Origin: Hofstenia miamia
Lineage: Eukaryota > Xenacoelomorpha > Acoela > Hofsteniidae
Length of the DNA: 64,000 nucleotides
Assembly (NCBI GenBank): GCA_900660155.1
Contig: CABFPE010000732.1
Location: 183,907-247,906, forward strand
Direction of reading: 5' to 3'
A program made the translations under genes and the position numbers. Below the pieces are notes generated by a model. It saw only the letters and a program-made list of their open reading frames with translations, was not told the origin of the DNA and ran no database searches. Below, piece by piece: positions 22,427 through 34,040 of this stretch; position 1 is the stretch's first letter; each line of letters opens with the position of its first letter.

Positions 22427-22450
22427 ATTATATATATATATATATATATA
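22427..22450. repeat. (TA)n tract running into assembly gap
   Basis: At least 12 TA units directly before the run of N; the microsatellite is the likely reason that the contig stopped. Confidence 0.9.
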
Positions 22451-23450
22451 NNNNNNNNNNNNNNNNNNNNNNNNNNNNNNNNNNNNNNNNNNNNNNNNNN
22501 NNNNNNNNNNNNNNNNNNNNNNNNNNNNNNNNNNNNNNNNNNNNNNNNNNNNNNNNNNNNNNNNNNNNNNNNNNNNNNNNNNNNNNNNNNNNNNNNNNNN
22601 NNNNNNNNNNNNNNNNNNNNNNNNNNNNNNNNNNNNNNNNNNNNNNNNNNNNNNNNNNNNNNNNNNNNNNNNNNNNNNNNNNNNNNNNNNNNNNNNNNNN
22701 NNNNNNNNNNNNNNNNNNNNNNNNNNNNNNNNNNNNNNNNNNNNNNNNNNNNNNNNNNNNNNNNNNNNNNNNNNNNNNNNNNNNNNNNNNNNNNNNNNNN
22801 NNNNNNNNNNNNNNNNNNNNNNNNNNNNNNNNNNNNNNNNNNNNNNNNNNNNNNNNNNNNNNNNNNNNNNNNNNNNNNNNNNNNNNNNNNNNNNNNNNNN
22901 NNNNNNNNNNNNNNNNNNNNNNNNNNNNNNNNNNNNNNNNNNNNNNNNNNNNNNNNNNNNNNNNNNNNNNNNNNNNNNNNNNNNNNNNNNNNNNNNNNNN
23001 NNNNNNNNNNNNNNNNNNNNNNNNNNNNNNNNNNNNNNNNNNNNNNNNNNNNNNNNNNNNNNNNNNNNNNNNNNNNNNNNNNNNNNNNNNNNNNNNNNNN
23101 NNNNNNNNNNNNNNNNNNNNNNNNNNNNNNNNNNNNNNNNNNNNNNNNNNNNNNNNNNNNNNNNNNNNNNNNNNNNNNNNNNNNNNNNNNNNNNNNNNNN
23201 NNNNNNNNNNNNNNNNNNNNNNNNNNNNNNNNNNNNNNNNNNNNNNNNNNNNNNNNNNNNNNNNNNNNNNNNNNNNNNNNNNNNNNNNNNNNNNNNNNNN
23301 NNNNNNNNNNNNNNNNNNNNNNNNNNNNNNNNNNNNNNNNNNNNNNNNNNNNNNNNNNNNNNNNNNNNNNNNNNNNNNNNNNNNNNNNNNNNNNNNNNNN
23401 NNNNNNNNNNNNNNNNNNNNNNNNNNNNNNNNNNNNNNNNNNNNNNNNNN
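22451..23450. other. Assembly gap, exactly 1000 N
   Basis: Placeholder of unknown true length. Any long reading frame across it is an artefact. Confidence 0.99.
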
Positions 23451-24212
23451 GAAAAATATATCAGTTGTTTTTTATATGAAGCATTTTTAATGGATTTGAT
23501 ATTTCTACTCACAAGCTTTCAAATTTAGATACGTCGCTACACTTTACATCTTCGCGTAATTTAGGTTTGAAATTTTTTGGTATTAATAATGAGACTCCGC
23601 CACCACTCGATGTTCCTAATAGATTATTAGTTTGCTGATCTTTTCTAAACAAACAAAATGATTTATTGAAAGACCAACAATGATCAAAGTCTTTGTTTGA
23701 AAACCAGGTTTCCGAGATCCTAGAATAAGATCATTTTAAAATTGGACATTGATTGCTTAAATTCAAAATCATTATTTGACAGGTTTTGAAAATTTATATA
23801 TACACATAGTTAATAGTGCTATTTTTTGCATTCAATCTTTCGAAATATGTATCGTAATCTAAAATCGGGCAAGGGTTCTTTTCAATGTCATGAAGAATTA
23901 ATAATATGAAGAAAAATATTGAGATATTTAGTAATTTTTTGAACCTGATGAACACGATGAAGATGTTTTTGTTGTTGATAGGAGAATATTAAATTAATTT
24001 ATAGTAGCATAATGTTCTTATTTTAATATTATAAAAATGCATAGTTTCATATTCTTTATCACCAAAAAATAAGTTAAGTAACAATAGAAGGATTAACAAT
24101 TTTGAATGAAAATTATTTTTAGCATTTAAATGATGAAATGCACAAAATATAAATATTTACAAGACAGTGTTAAAAGTTAGGAAAGATCTTAGCTTATGAA
24201 TTTCTGCTAGTG
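23451..24212. other. Gene-free stretch
   Basis: No gene recognised; AT-rich. Identical in the right copy (53404-54165). Confidence 0.35.
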
Positions 24213-24766
24213 TTAAGAAATTAGGCGGCAGAGATGACAGGGCGGAAGAGAAGGTTTTATGAAAAGGCTGTAGTGCCCGTTGATTAGGCCAATTAAACCG
24301 ATGAGGCGGAAAAAGGCTTGGCGCTGCGGGTGTTTGAACGTGGGTGACGTAAATGTGATGGCATGGCGGTTGAAACTTGCAGGTGCAGTGCTGTAATAAC
24401 GTTGAGCATGGGGCGGTGTTTCATCAGAGAATTCTTTAATATTGCGCATTAGTGTTGAGTAACCTCTTCTAGAGAAATGGATACCATCCCTTTGGAAATA
24501 ATTTGCGGTGGATGTTATGTCCTAAATAAAAAAATTGAAAGTTGTTAAAAACGGTATACCCTAGAATTTTCACGTTTTGGTGGATAAGAAAATTTAGTTC
24601 TTGAATCTTTTTATTCAACGTGATATCATCTGGAAACGGCGGGACTTCTCCTACAAAAATTACAGCGTACCTAAAAATATGTTTAAAAGGTTAATTAAAT
24701 TTGTAAATAAAATACTGTACTCTGATTTGTGTTGCATTACAACATTTCTGCCAACAGTGACGAGTA

Positions 24767-26629
24767 CAGTACTGTAAAAAAGAATTCGGCCACCCATGAT
24801 TTGTCATAAATATTTCCAAGGAATTGACTCCAAGAATGTCACAGGTAATTTTTAATTAGATTTGGTGTTGCAGAAAAAGGAATTCATCAATATATATAGG
24901 ACATAATTATCACTGTTTACTTTAAATCTCAAAGAAAAATCCTATGATACTTGTGGTTAGCTAATTTTTTTTTGGAAAAATTTATTTGGCCACTTCAGAC
25001 CAAATCAGAGAATCTGTAAATAATTTCATTAGGTGAGCTGTTTTTAATATATTTATTTTGAAAATACCTAAGGGAAGTGATCCAAATTCAATACGTTAAC
25101 AAGTGAAAATGCAACCGTAAACAACAATTCTAGATTCAAATATCTGCATACGCTTAATAAATTTATTTGCATGGATATATTTGAAAAAATGTGCAGAACC
25201 TAAATGTGTCAAAGTTATTTGTAATAACATTTGCGGAAAAAACACGCCTTTAACGTAAACTTCATCTTTAGCGAATTTATTTTGAGTGTAAGTTTACGAT
25301 TTGGTTTATGGTCATGTTAATGTAAAACAACATTTGTTAATCGTGTTGTTAACGTATTGAATTTGGATCACTTCCCTAATAACAGTCTTTCTATATGGTG
25401 CCTGGTTATGTACCTATTGTGATCCGCGTGTTGATTATTTCCAACCATTTGGAAGGGATGAGTCAGCATACTATATCTCAAATTGTGGAGTGACGTCTAA
25501 GTACTGTCGAGGATATGATCAGACGGTTCACTTTTGAAAACATTGTTGCCCCTCCAAATCTTCCCAGTCAGCTCTTGTGTGCCTTTCAAAGCAAAATCCC
25601 AGAAAGACCTCAGGGGGATTTTCAAGGAATGGGCTGACAGTCACCTCGTGATGGCAAGAACTGTACAAAACATCCTAAAGAAGTACTGAATTGGGACTAT
25701 GGTGACCAAGAAAGCAATTCTTAACCTCAAAGCAATGATTACGCCGGCTAAGGTGCGCCAAGTAGATGACAGACAATTCGCCTGAACTTTGGTCTAATGT
25801 TATATTTTCAGATGAGTCAAGGTTTGAGTTATACTCATCAAAAAGAATGTTGATAGAGACCAATTGCCTCAATTTACTCGGGGACCATGAAGTATGGTGG
25901 GAAGTCTTTCATGGTATGGGGTGCAATATGGTACTCTCTGAAGATCTCCATGTGCTCGGATTCTAGAGAAGGAACTCTTGCCACTTGTTACAAGTGATTC
26001 GATATATCAGCAGGATGGTGCTCCGCATCATACCTCAAAAGAAATGAAAAATTTCCTCCAACAATAATGGTGTTGCTATCTTTGCTGAATGGCCTGGTCA
26101 ATCTCCACACCTTAACATTATCGAAAATATGTGGAAAGATGTCAAATATCGGATTGGACAGCATACTCTTCACATTGAAGACGAGCTGTGGAGCGCAATA
26201 AACAAAGAATTCTATGCAATTCCCAGCTGTTTTATTGAAAGACTTTTCACTTCAATCCCTGATCACCTTGAAGCTGTTACTCGCTCAAAGGACACCCTAA
26301 AAAATATTAGAAGAGACAATTTTGTTGATAAGTGTTATATTGCATCAATCAATCATTTATGTATCTTATTTTGAATTTAATTTTTCGGATTTGCTCATTT
26401 TTTAATTCTTTTTCAGGTGACTGAATACATTTTTCCAATACAAGTTTTCTAATTTTGATTAAAAATTAATAGTCATTTGTTATTCTACACTTTTTATGGT
26501 ATTAGACATACAGATTTTTCTTTCTCAATCAAAGTAACACTTAGTTATAATCTCATGCACACTCTATCCAATGAATGTTCATTATTTATTCAAAATAGCA
26601 AGGTGGTCGAATACATATTTCCAGTACTG
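24767..26629 (+). mobile_element. Tc1/mariner element, decayed, inserted in the SGNH gene
   Basis: Termini: left CAGTACTGTAAAAAAGAATT followed by CGGCCACC; right, inverted, CAGTACTGGAAATATGTATT followed by CGACCACC. The element is flanked by TA on both sides (24765-24766, 26630-26631), the canonical Tc1 target duplication. Total 1863 bases, or about 1555 without the nested MITE, the normal Tc1 size. The transposase is recognisable on the plus strand from about 25385: WSNVIFSDESRFELYSS (first Asp block), YQQDGAPHHTSKEMKNF (second Asp block), WPGQSPHLNIIENMWKDVKY (third acidic block), ending near 26370. These lie in different frames and the N-terminal part has stops, so it is immobile on its own. 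Confidence 0.9.
25071..25376. mobile_element. MITE (TA-flanked, ~31-bp TIRs) nested in the Tc1 element
   Basis: The left end AGGGAAGTGATCCAAATTCA continuing ATACGTTAACA and the right end are almost perfect inverted copies. TA flanks both sides (25069-25070 and 25377-25378), indicating mariner-type transposition. 306 bases, no coding capacity. It lies between the left terminus and the transposase frame of the Tc1 element, so it inserted after the Tc1 did. Confidence 0.85.
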
Positions 26630-27892
26630 TATTTTTTTAAAGTTGTCCAATGGCGTGTATTCTTTAAGTGTTTCTGTCATGTTTTCTATGGTTGCTCCGG
26701 GATATGAATATATGGCAACTGTGTCTTTCTTTAGTAGGGCGGGTGCTTTTAGGTAGCGATACATGGAGGTTCCTAAAATAAGCATACCTGCATCCGTTTG
26801 TAGTAATTTGGCGCGGTGTTTTCTCAGGTTGGGTGTTTGTGAGGAGGCGGATAAATTTGTGATGATTGGTGATGTTGTGACGGTGAAACTTGCGTCCATT
26901 CATCTTTCTCTGGAGGTTTATAGGCGGAACCTCCTTTTCTTTGTATGTGAGAATGGTGTGGATTAAGCTGTGCATGTTAAAAGCTCTTCCTTTGATAGAT
27001 TGCTGAAATGAGCTTGAAGGTTAGCAAATGTGATTCTCACTACCCAGTTAGCGTAGGACAGAGAGCTCAGCAGTACCAACTGCTCGAGGAGAAATCATCT
27101 CAGCATATGTTAGAAAACAAAGATTGAAGGTTTCAAAGTTATAGATAATTATATTTCAATTGCTTATTTGCTGTTGTAGCAAATGTGTGATTTTATCATC
27201 CAACAAGCTAACGAAAATTTCAAAACAAACAGAAAAAAAAATCAATTTCTGTGAAAAATTGAAGGAAATATTTTGAAATTTGGACCATTAGAAATGAGCA
27301 TGTTGTCTTTACTTGAATATACAAAAACATATTTTGATAATATACCATTTTGTGATGTTAATAATGTCTTAGAAAACAATTGCACCATGAATCTACAGTT
27401 AGTGGAGATTAGTAGATTAGATTTAAATTCGAAGACCATTGATAAAGCTACCATTAAGGTAAATGCACAATGCTTTTTTGGGAAGAAACGAAAAGAATTA
27501 TTTTATAAAAAATCTATTAGGGCCTAAGACTCAACTGATGTCAAAGTTCTCGCTACATAAAAACACGTGTTTGATATTTTACATGATAAAGCCAATAATG
27601 AAATTTATTCCGTTGATAGCGAAAACCATAAAGAAGTTCGAATAATGGCAGCAGAAGAAAATTTAGCGTTGAAGACTGCTCTTATTTTTCCTATTAGAAC
27701 TTTTGAGCGATGCTACCAAACAATAACCTGTTAGTTTTGTGCTATGATACATTTGCTAATGATCTGTTAATCGAAGTTTTCAATAATTTTGCGGAATCTA
27801 GAGCATTTCCAATTTTATTTGTAATGCTAAAGACATTAATTGTATCTTCTCAAGTAATTGTAAACATTTTGTACATTTCGTTCATTCAAATG

Positions 27893-29427
27893 TCAACAAG
27901 CCGAACTTCTAACAAGCTGAGCCGAGCTTAAGCAGAGTATTAGATATACAACGAGCCCAAAAAAGAGCCTTTTTAAGCAAAGCAAATTTATAGTAGTGCT
28001 TGTTAATTTGATTATGCGGATATTTTTTCAAGAAATATGCCTTTCTTATAATCTTATTTTAGAAATGATTATTTAATCTGCGTTTCCATGAGCGCGCTAT
28101 GGACAATTAAATTTCAAGTAGGTAGCGTGCTTTTGGAGTATTTACACTGTAGCGTCCAGAAATCGTTGACATTCATTTATGAATACAAAAAATATGTTAT
28201 TTCTACTAATATATCAAAAATATATTCAGTTCATCTCCTCAGTGCGCTTTTGCTTCAATTCTGTGGGGTGTTTACATTATGAATTTTTTGAATTCGTCAA
28301 ACGATTTCATCATGATGAACAAATTTAAATGCCACCATGCGCAATTGAAGGCTTCAAATTAACTCAACATAAGAAATAGAGGTAGTAAGGGAGGCCGAGA
28401 CTTTGTTACACTTTTTTCTGATTGGTCGAGAGGTGGCCGAGACTTTGCTCCACTTTTTTCTGATTGGTCGAGTGGGGAACTTTGGCATCTGCTGGGCCGT
28501 GGATATTGACGGGGGTGTTGTACTGACGTCATGTGAGTTGTATAATCATGTACTTTTACTAGTTTTTATGTTATTTATGTGGTCTAACTTAGTTTACATG
28601 TTTTACTTTACATACTTGTTTTTTATTAACATATGCCTACATGACATTCGAGTTAGCATATCACACATTAATTTAGTTTGCATGTTTTACCTTACATACT
28701 TGTTAATATACATCAAACATTAATTTAGTTTGCATGTTTTACTTTAAATACTTCCTTTTTTATTCGGTAAAACTTAATAAAAAATGTTTGAATCAGATAG
28801 ATAATAATACTCGTTAAAAAGCATACTGCTCTATTTTGGTAGTAAAACAAATTAATTTTTCGGAAAAAACAAAAAACTAGTTTATGCAAAAACTTGCAAA
28901 TTATAATATTTATTAATCATATGTGGTAAAACCCACATTTGTGTTTAAGACAAGACAAAAATGTAATTTATTCTACACTTTGCTTATAATGACTATATAT
29001 AGGCCCTATATCGCATTATTAAATTTGTTTATTGTGTTAGCTTATCATCATTGTTGTTGAGGGAATTCTGTAGGAAACAAACGCAATGTGTATTTTCACG
29101 TTATGAATTTCACATGGTAGTATCTAAATTAATGATTAATAAACAAGTCAAATGAAGTGATAGATCACAGTATAAAACACATGACAATTAAAAGTTTAAA
29201 CAAATTCAATTAAAAATGTGTATTAAGAAATAAACGACGTTTCTATTTATGATAAAGTATATAATTAATATAACATCAAACAGTAAATTCGCAACAATTC
29301 ATTAAAATAAAATTGATTACGTTTTAAAAAAAAATATCTGTAAAAATAACTAGAAATAATATTGCAAAAAATCGTTAAAAATGAAAAAAATATCTGAGAT
29401 TTAATTATAAAAATAGTGACAAGTCTG
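27893..29427. mobile_element. 1.5-kb insertion with 9-bp flanking direct repeat, family unknown
   Basis: Flanked by ATTCAAATG at 27884-27892 and 29428-29436. The inverted paralogue (11428-14222) has a single similar site and no insert, so this is a true insertion with target duplication. No terminal inverted repeats and no coding capacity were seen. It carries a promoter-like cluster (next entry) and three iterations of a TTTAGTTTGCATGTTTTACTT-like unit (about 28585-28750). A 9-bp duplication is unusual for hAT and Tc1, so the superfamily is open. Confidence 0.65.
28393..28531 (+). promoter_or_regulatory. Promoter-like cluster: two 42-bp repeats with inverted CCAAT boxes plus a CRE
   Basis: GGCCGAGACTTTG...CTGATTGGTCGAG occurs twice head to tail (28393-28430 and 28435-28472); each unit contains ATTGG, the reverse of a CCAAT box. 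About 50 bases on lies a perfect TGACGTCA, the palindromic cAMP/ATF response element (28524-28531), inside a GC-richer patch. Spaced inverted CCAAT boxes plus a CRE are typical of eukaryotic polymerase II promoters. No confident transcript starts downstream. Regulatory function is inference. Confidence 0.45.
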
Positions 29428-29586
29428 ATTCAAATGGCTTTGCTTCATTAAATACTGCGGAAAATTAAAACCATTTGAAAAATCAAAGTTCCTGAATGAT
29501 TGGACAATTCTATGCATGATACCAATTAATCTAAATGAAAACTTAAATTTTATTTTTTGTGAAATTAAGAAAAATTGATTTATTTT

Positions 29587-32500
29587 CAGGGCGGATTGGC
29601 CCACCGGGCAACCGGGTAAATATCTGGTGGGCTGGTGCAACTGCAACATGTGTGCCCGGTAAAAGGCCAATTTTGTAACATTTTTGTGAGCAAGCGTATT
29701 AATTAAAGAACTTAAAAAAATTCTTTGTGATTTGCAGCCAGAAAATTTTCTCTGAATTGCACTGAATTATTATTTACGTGGGAATAAAACAGATGACAGT
29801 CATTAGCAGTTGATATTATTACATTAGATGTTCATGTGAGTAAACACAAACTTCTCAGTTTTAAGATGTAGTTCACAGCGTGAGATTTCAGAACTTCTTT
29901 TCTTAACATTAGCAATGATTGGATGAAAATTGGGTACGGATTAAACCGCAATATCAGTGCTTCATTATCTTACATACATCAGCAATTACATTTCCGCTTT
30001 TTGAATAAATTTGATTGGCAGTATCGGATTCGACCTGGCTTTAGCTACATAACAGTGATTACCTTGCATGCATACAGAAACGACTTGTATTGTTATTTAC
30101 ATAATATATAATACCCTTAATAATGACTTTATTATTTAGCCGATTTTTATTGCCGATTTTGACTCAGCCGAACAGTGATTTTTGTGACTGTATTATCCTT
30201 TTAGTGGAAATTTGTATGGACAAGGACAAAATAATGTCAAGGGGGAGCGGAGAAAGAGCAAGATCGAAAAAGAAAGCATTACATGCGGAAGCAAGTCAAT
30301 CAGTGACAAATGTCTTTTGTTATTATTTTTTACCAAAACCACTTAAGAGAACAGGAACCGATGTCACCCACATGTTGAGCAGGTAGACTCTATGTTACGT
30401 ACGGATAGCCAATGCGCTCCACCACATACAATAGAAGATGGCGTTTCTTCATTTATACACAGTCTTGCATCTGAAGACAATAATTATCCACCAATCGTTG
30501 TTGTTGATTCTATATCTGAAAGTGAAACAAACTTTTTCTCAAGGCTTAACAACATATGTTACAATTTTCTTTCGATTTTCATCCAAAACAACCTGAACAC
30601 ATACCTATGGGCGAATCATCAAAGATGTATCATTGTGTGGATGGATCAAATAGAAAATGGCTGACGTATTCCACAGAGACTGGTTGTTTTTACTTTACAG
30701 TTTGCCTTACATATGCTCCAGCTGCTGCATCCAATGCTTTCATTCTTGGTCAAAAGCATTGGCGTCATATCTATCAACGGATTAACGAACACAAAGAAAG
30801 CAAATTTCACAACAATTGCACTCAACATCATTTAAGCAGCGAGCGCGGAAAGGAGACATTCTCATTAATGTTTTTAGAATAAAAATCCTTCAACGCAAAA
30901 CTATCAAACGCAACAGGCAGGTAATGGAACGCGTAGTGGAGGTGATTAAAGTTATCGGTAAGTGTGGAGTGAGTTTTAGAGGATCCTCTGCAGAAAGTGA
31001 AGGTGCCTATAATCTAGATGTTCCTACCATCAATCACGGCACATTTTTGGAAATTTTTCTCTTGAGCAAATTTCATCCACTTCTGAATGACCATATAGAC
31101 GGTGTTATAATGAAGAGTCGTAAGGCTCACGATGGTGGAAGTAAGGGTAGAGGTAACCTTGTTACCTTTTTCTCTAAAACTATTCTTGGTCATGTTATTG
31201 GAGCTTTACACCACACAAGATATACCTCAGAAAGGCCAATGTACTATTCTGCTACGATATCTGCATGACAACCTTGTTAAGGAAAGACTCATTGCTGTTG
31301 TGCGACTACAGGAGTCAACTGGCCAGGCCTTTCAAACTCTTCTGTGAAAGGTGCTTCTGAACAATGGTTTGGATGCTAGCAAATGTGTCTCAGATTGCAC
31401 AGAGGACGCCGCTAACATTCATGTATGGTGTTACGCTCATTGACTCAATCTTGTGATTGCTGAAGTAACTAGTGATAATCTTGCTTCTGCCTCACTATTC
31501 TTACTGATCAATGGCATTGCAGTTTTTTTTTCGGGAATCCCACCAAAGTACTGATATACTGGAGAAATACGTACAGAGACACCATGTTAAGATTCAACAA
31601 ATTGAGAAGACAAGATGGTGGCCAAAACATGCAGCATTGCGTAAGATATTTGGAACTTTTGACAATAGTAGTGCGTGCATAAAGAGGATAAAAGGGACAT
31701 TTCAAGAAAATTTTAACAGTTATCTGCAGAGATTTGTCTGGAGTAGGGAGTTCAGAAATGCGTGCAAATTTTATGCTTATGTACAGTGCATCGGGATGTG
31801 TTATCCTGTGCAATTATTTTGTTCTTTTTTGTGCATGTGATTTTGTTTTGTGAAATATATTGTTTCTTTAACTTCAATAGTCATCAAAGCTTGCGTTCAT
31901 CCTTTAATGAAGTAGTTTTAAATTAAAAAATGTTCCGTAACTTTTTGAATATTAAAAATTTAAGATTTCTGATGGTGTCATTTTATTCTTCATGAAAAAT
32001 TTGTCAAGCAAATTCATATTTTCACAATGATTTAAAATTATTTTTCATTCCTACAAAAACTACGATTTAATTTAATTATAACTATAACTTCGTTTTCAAT
32101 TGGTAGGAATTTATGACGTGACAACACAAAATCATACAGATTATAGCCTTGTTATATTAAAATTTTTTGTTATAATTTGATTCTAATTACTTTATGTTTA
32201 CCAGAATTATACTAAATGTTTTAATGAAAACTATTAAATGTACTTACTAAAGTATAATTTACATTGTTCTACAGTTTGAAAAAGCTGTTGTCCCAGCACT
32301 AATCTGTTTTTATGTTGGTAAAATAAAAATGCGCTATATCGACTCAACTATTGATTTTTTCACAATTTTGAGGGTGTCAGATTGTTCCTCGTAAAAATTT
32401 GACATAGAAAAGTAGTTTGGATGAGTCATCTGAATTTTTTTAAAAAAGTGTCCTAAACTGAAATTGATCCTACTATGCAATCTCAAATATATGAATCAGA

Positions 32501-33992
32501 TAATTCCATTTTTTTTCCGTAATTTGTTAATGTGGTCGCACGTCCTCAATAAACATAAACAGAGATGCAGACCCAGTACCCACAACCTGCACGGACCCAC
32601 ACGACATCACATACAGTGTGGCGTGGGTCAAAATAGTGCGGGTTTTGGGTAATGTGGGGATATGTGGTTTGAAGAGAAGAAATATTTCATTTTGATTACA
32701 GTGACTACAGGTCGTAACTACTACTTAAAATACATAACTATGACCGAATGCGGCTATATTTTTACGCGAAAATCGTAATAAATGGAATATACAGTATATA
32801 AACTTGTTTTCGCCAAACAGCTTGACCCTGATCCTATATATATATATATATATATGCCCACAATAGTGATGACATGGATAGCGATTAGACTATTTTTGAT
32901 GTTTGTAATGATTTTATGTTGTTGTTATTTCGTTTGCATTTTTTAATTTCTATTAGTTGTAACTTCTTTGTGCTTTGCCATTTGAAAACGGTCGAAATGT
33001 TAGCTACTCAGGGAATAATCTCGCAATCAATCGATGAAGAAAGGCAAAGTGAGGATTGATATTGAAGTGGCTGAATGCGCCAGAATTTTTCCATGGCGCA
33101 CACATTTCTTGTGCAAAATCTTTCTGCGGGTTTTTGTGGAGCTATTTGAGAAAACATGTGGGTCCTGTAGGAATTTGTGGTGTAACTTTAGAAATTGCTG
33201 GTGGAGATTTGAGGGTCTGTGGGGCCATGAATTTCAAATTGTTGCATCCCTGAACATAAAACGCAAGAAAATTCGAGGAACAGGTAAAAATTGATAAATA
33301 TACATAAATTTGGGATTAAATTTTGGATCATTTTTGAATTGTAGTCCAAATACATAACTTCAATTATCCTTACTTAGGTAAAGTTGAAAATCAGAATCAG
33401 GAAACATCTTTAGGAATGCATTTTGTCATGTCATTACTAAAAAGTTATTTGAATTTTAGTTTTAACGTAACCACTGATCGAAAAAAAAAGAAATTCCCAT
33501 GAGTTCTAAAAAAGTAATTTGTTAAATTCTGAATTTTTCAAATCGGGTAAGCTAATGCTAAAAAAATATCAGAGTAAGAAAAATAAGCCAGTATTTTTAC
33601 TGTACACACAAGATCGTAATGCTGTGTAGCCTAATAATTGTAATCCAAATAACCTGAAATTGTTTTGCTTTTGGAGCTAAAATAAATGTGGTGTACATAA
33701 GTGGGATGGAATGTGTAGAAGTCTATGTCCACAACAGCAGCAACACGAAGATGGCCAATAGCTGCATATTTTACAATTTCCTGGACCTTCAATGATAAAT
33801 GCATGGGTTATGTTCATCAAAACTGCTGGAAATAACATAAGGTATCGTATATTTATGCTTGAACTTGCCATAGAAATAATTGAAGAACAATGAGTGACGG
33901 ATAGCTCAACAATACACGCTACACGAGTTGAAATACAGGATTTTTTGTGTAGTATTCAGTTTTTTTCGTGTAACCGTATTTCGTGTATCATT
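29587..33992. mobile_element. Composite insertion in TRIM pseudogene, begins with CAGGGCGGATTGG
   Basis: The TRIM sequence breaks at 29587, where a GC-rich segment begins (CAGGGCGGATTGGCCCACCG, then GGCAACCGGGTAAAT). A CAG-GG(C) start is typical of hAT termini. No matching inverted right end was found before the TRIM sequence resumes at 33993. It encloses the hAT transposase remnant at 30216-31840. The remainder (31841-33992) has no recognisable gene, a short (TA)n at about 32838-32858 and a G/C-skewed patch around 32560-32660. Confidence 0.5.
30216..31840 (+). mobile_element. hAT transposase remnant (ZMYM1/DUF4371-like)
   Basis: Successive frames read MDKDKIMSRGSGERARSKKK (basic N-terminus); a TTF-type zinc-finger stretch RKWLTYSTETGCFYFTVCLT with HWRHIYQRINEHKESKFH; and a DUF4371-like part VSFRGSSAESEG, then TFLEIFLLSKFHPLLNDHID and GNLVTFFSKTILGHVIGAL. 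After these come DNLVKERLIAVVRLQESTGQ and WCYAH...LNLVIAEVTSDN, then the IQQIEKTRWWPKHAALRKIF block. This order is that of hAT-derived ZMYM1/P52rIPK-like transposases. At least four frame changes or stops and missing sequence between blocks make it dead; the C-terminal dimerisation domain is absent. It is absent from the right copy of the block. Confidence 0.75.
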
Positions 33993-34040
33993 AATATGAA
34001 GGAGATAGCTGAGGAAGGCAACAAAAAGAATGAGATAAAT

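Larger units (their letters stand above)
24213..26899 (-). pseudogene. SGNH/GDSL-like hydrolase gene, split by a Tc1 insertion
   Basis: Minus-strand gene of three exons. Exon 1 runs from the ATG at 26899 to 26632, is interrupted by the Tc1 element, and continues at 24764-24721. A 50-base intron (24720-24671, GTACAG...TTTTAG) follows; exon 2 is 24670-24574; then a 52-base intron (24573-24522, GTGAAA...ATTTAG); exon 3 runs 24521-24213. With one TA kept at the insertion site the frame is continuous for 239 codons. SGNH blocks are visible: block I LILGTSMY (Ser kept, usual GDS), then SYPGATIENM, block III VTVGRN (Gly and Asn kept), EYAVIFVGEVPPFPDD, and block V RDGIHFSRRG with the catalytic Asp and His. 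These enzymes hydrolyse esters or acyl groups; substrate unknown. An in-frame stop precedes the ATG, so it is the start or the first codon of an exon. Disrupted by the transposon, hence pseudogene in this assembly. Confidence 0.7.
27160..34040 (+). pseudogene. TRIM-like pseudogene with two large insertions
   Basis: Pieces in order: coiled-coil residue pattern from about 27160 (CDFIIQQANENFK, compare RDFVIKQANEAYEK in the gene at 20320); middle region 27270-27527 (FCDVNNVLENNCTMNLQLVE, then ISRLDLNSKTIDKA); and blades at 27540-27890 with LPNNNLLVLCYDTFANDLLIEV. A 1.5-kb insertion follows, then about 150 bases of the next blade (29437-29586, SISLNENL-like stretch). A 4.4-kb insertion comes next, and finally the 3' end at 33993-34040 (MKEIAEEGNK). 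RING and B-boxes are missing. Several frame changes. The uninterrupted arrangement survives in the inverted copy at 11428-14222, which proves that the insertions are secondary. Confidence 0.75.

Noticed and set aside
22388-23528. Long reading frames on both strands across the first gap
   Set aside because: They consist of unknown residues across 1000 N; no sequence supports them. Same for 52374-53481.
26664-26975. 103-residue minus-strand frame overlapping the SGNH exon
   Set aside because: Shadow of the hydrolase exon in another frame; the SGNH blocks lie in the frame starting at 26899.
28403-28723. 106-residue frame at the promoter-like cluster
   Set aside because: Its start differs between the two block copies, it reads through the 42-base repeat and the remainder is low-complexity hydrophobic translation of a TTTACATGTTTTAC repeat.
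27893-29427. Insertion as a solo long terminal repeat
   Set aside because: No TG...CA boundaries next to the duplication, and a 9-bp duplication does not fit LTR integration (4-6 bp).
30123-31347. Several overlapping open frames that could be separate small genes
   Set aside because: Motif order across frames is that of one hAT transposase with shifts; no independent start or constraint.
33034-33294. 86-residue frame also present near 61182-61442
   Set aside because: The two copies differ at many amino-acid positions with no sign of constraint, and the sequence is a G/T-rich repeat; no recognised domain.
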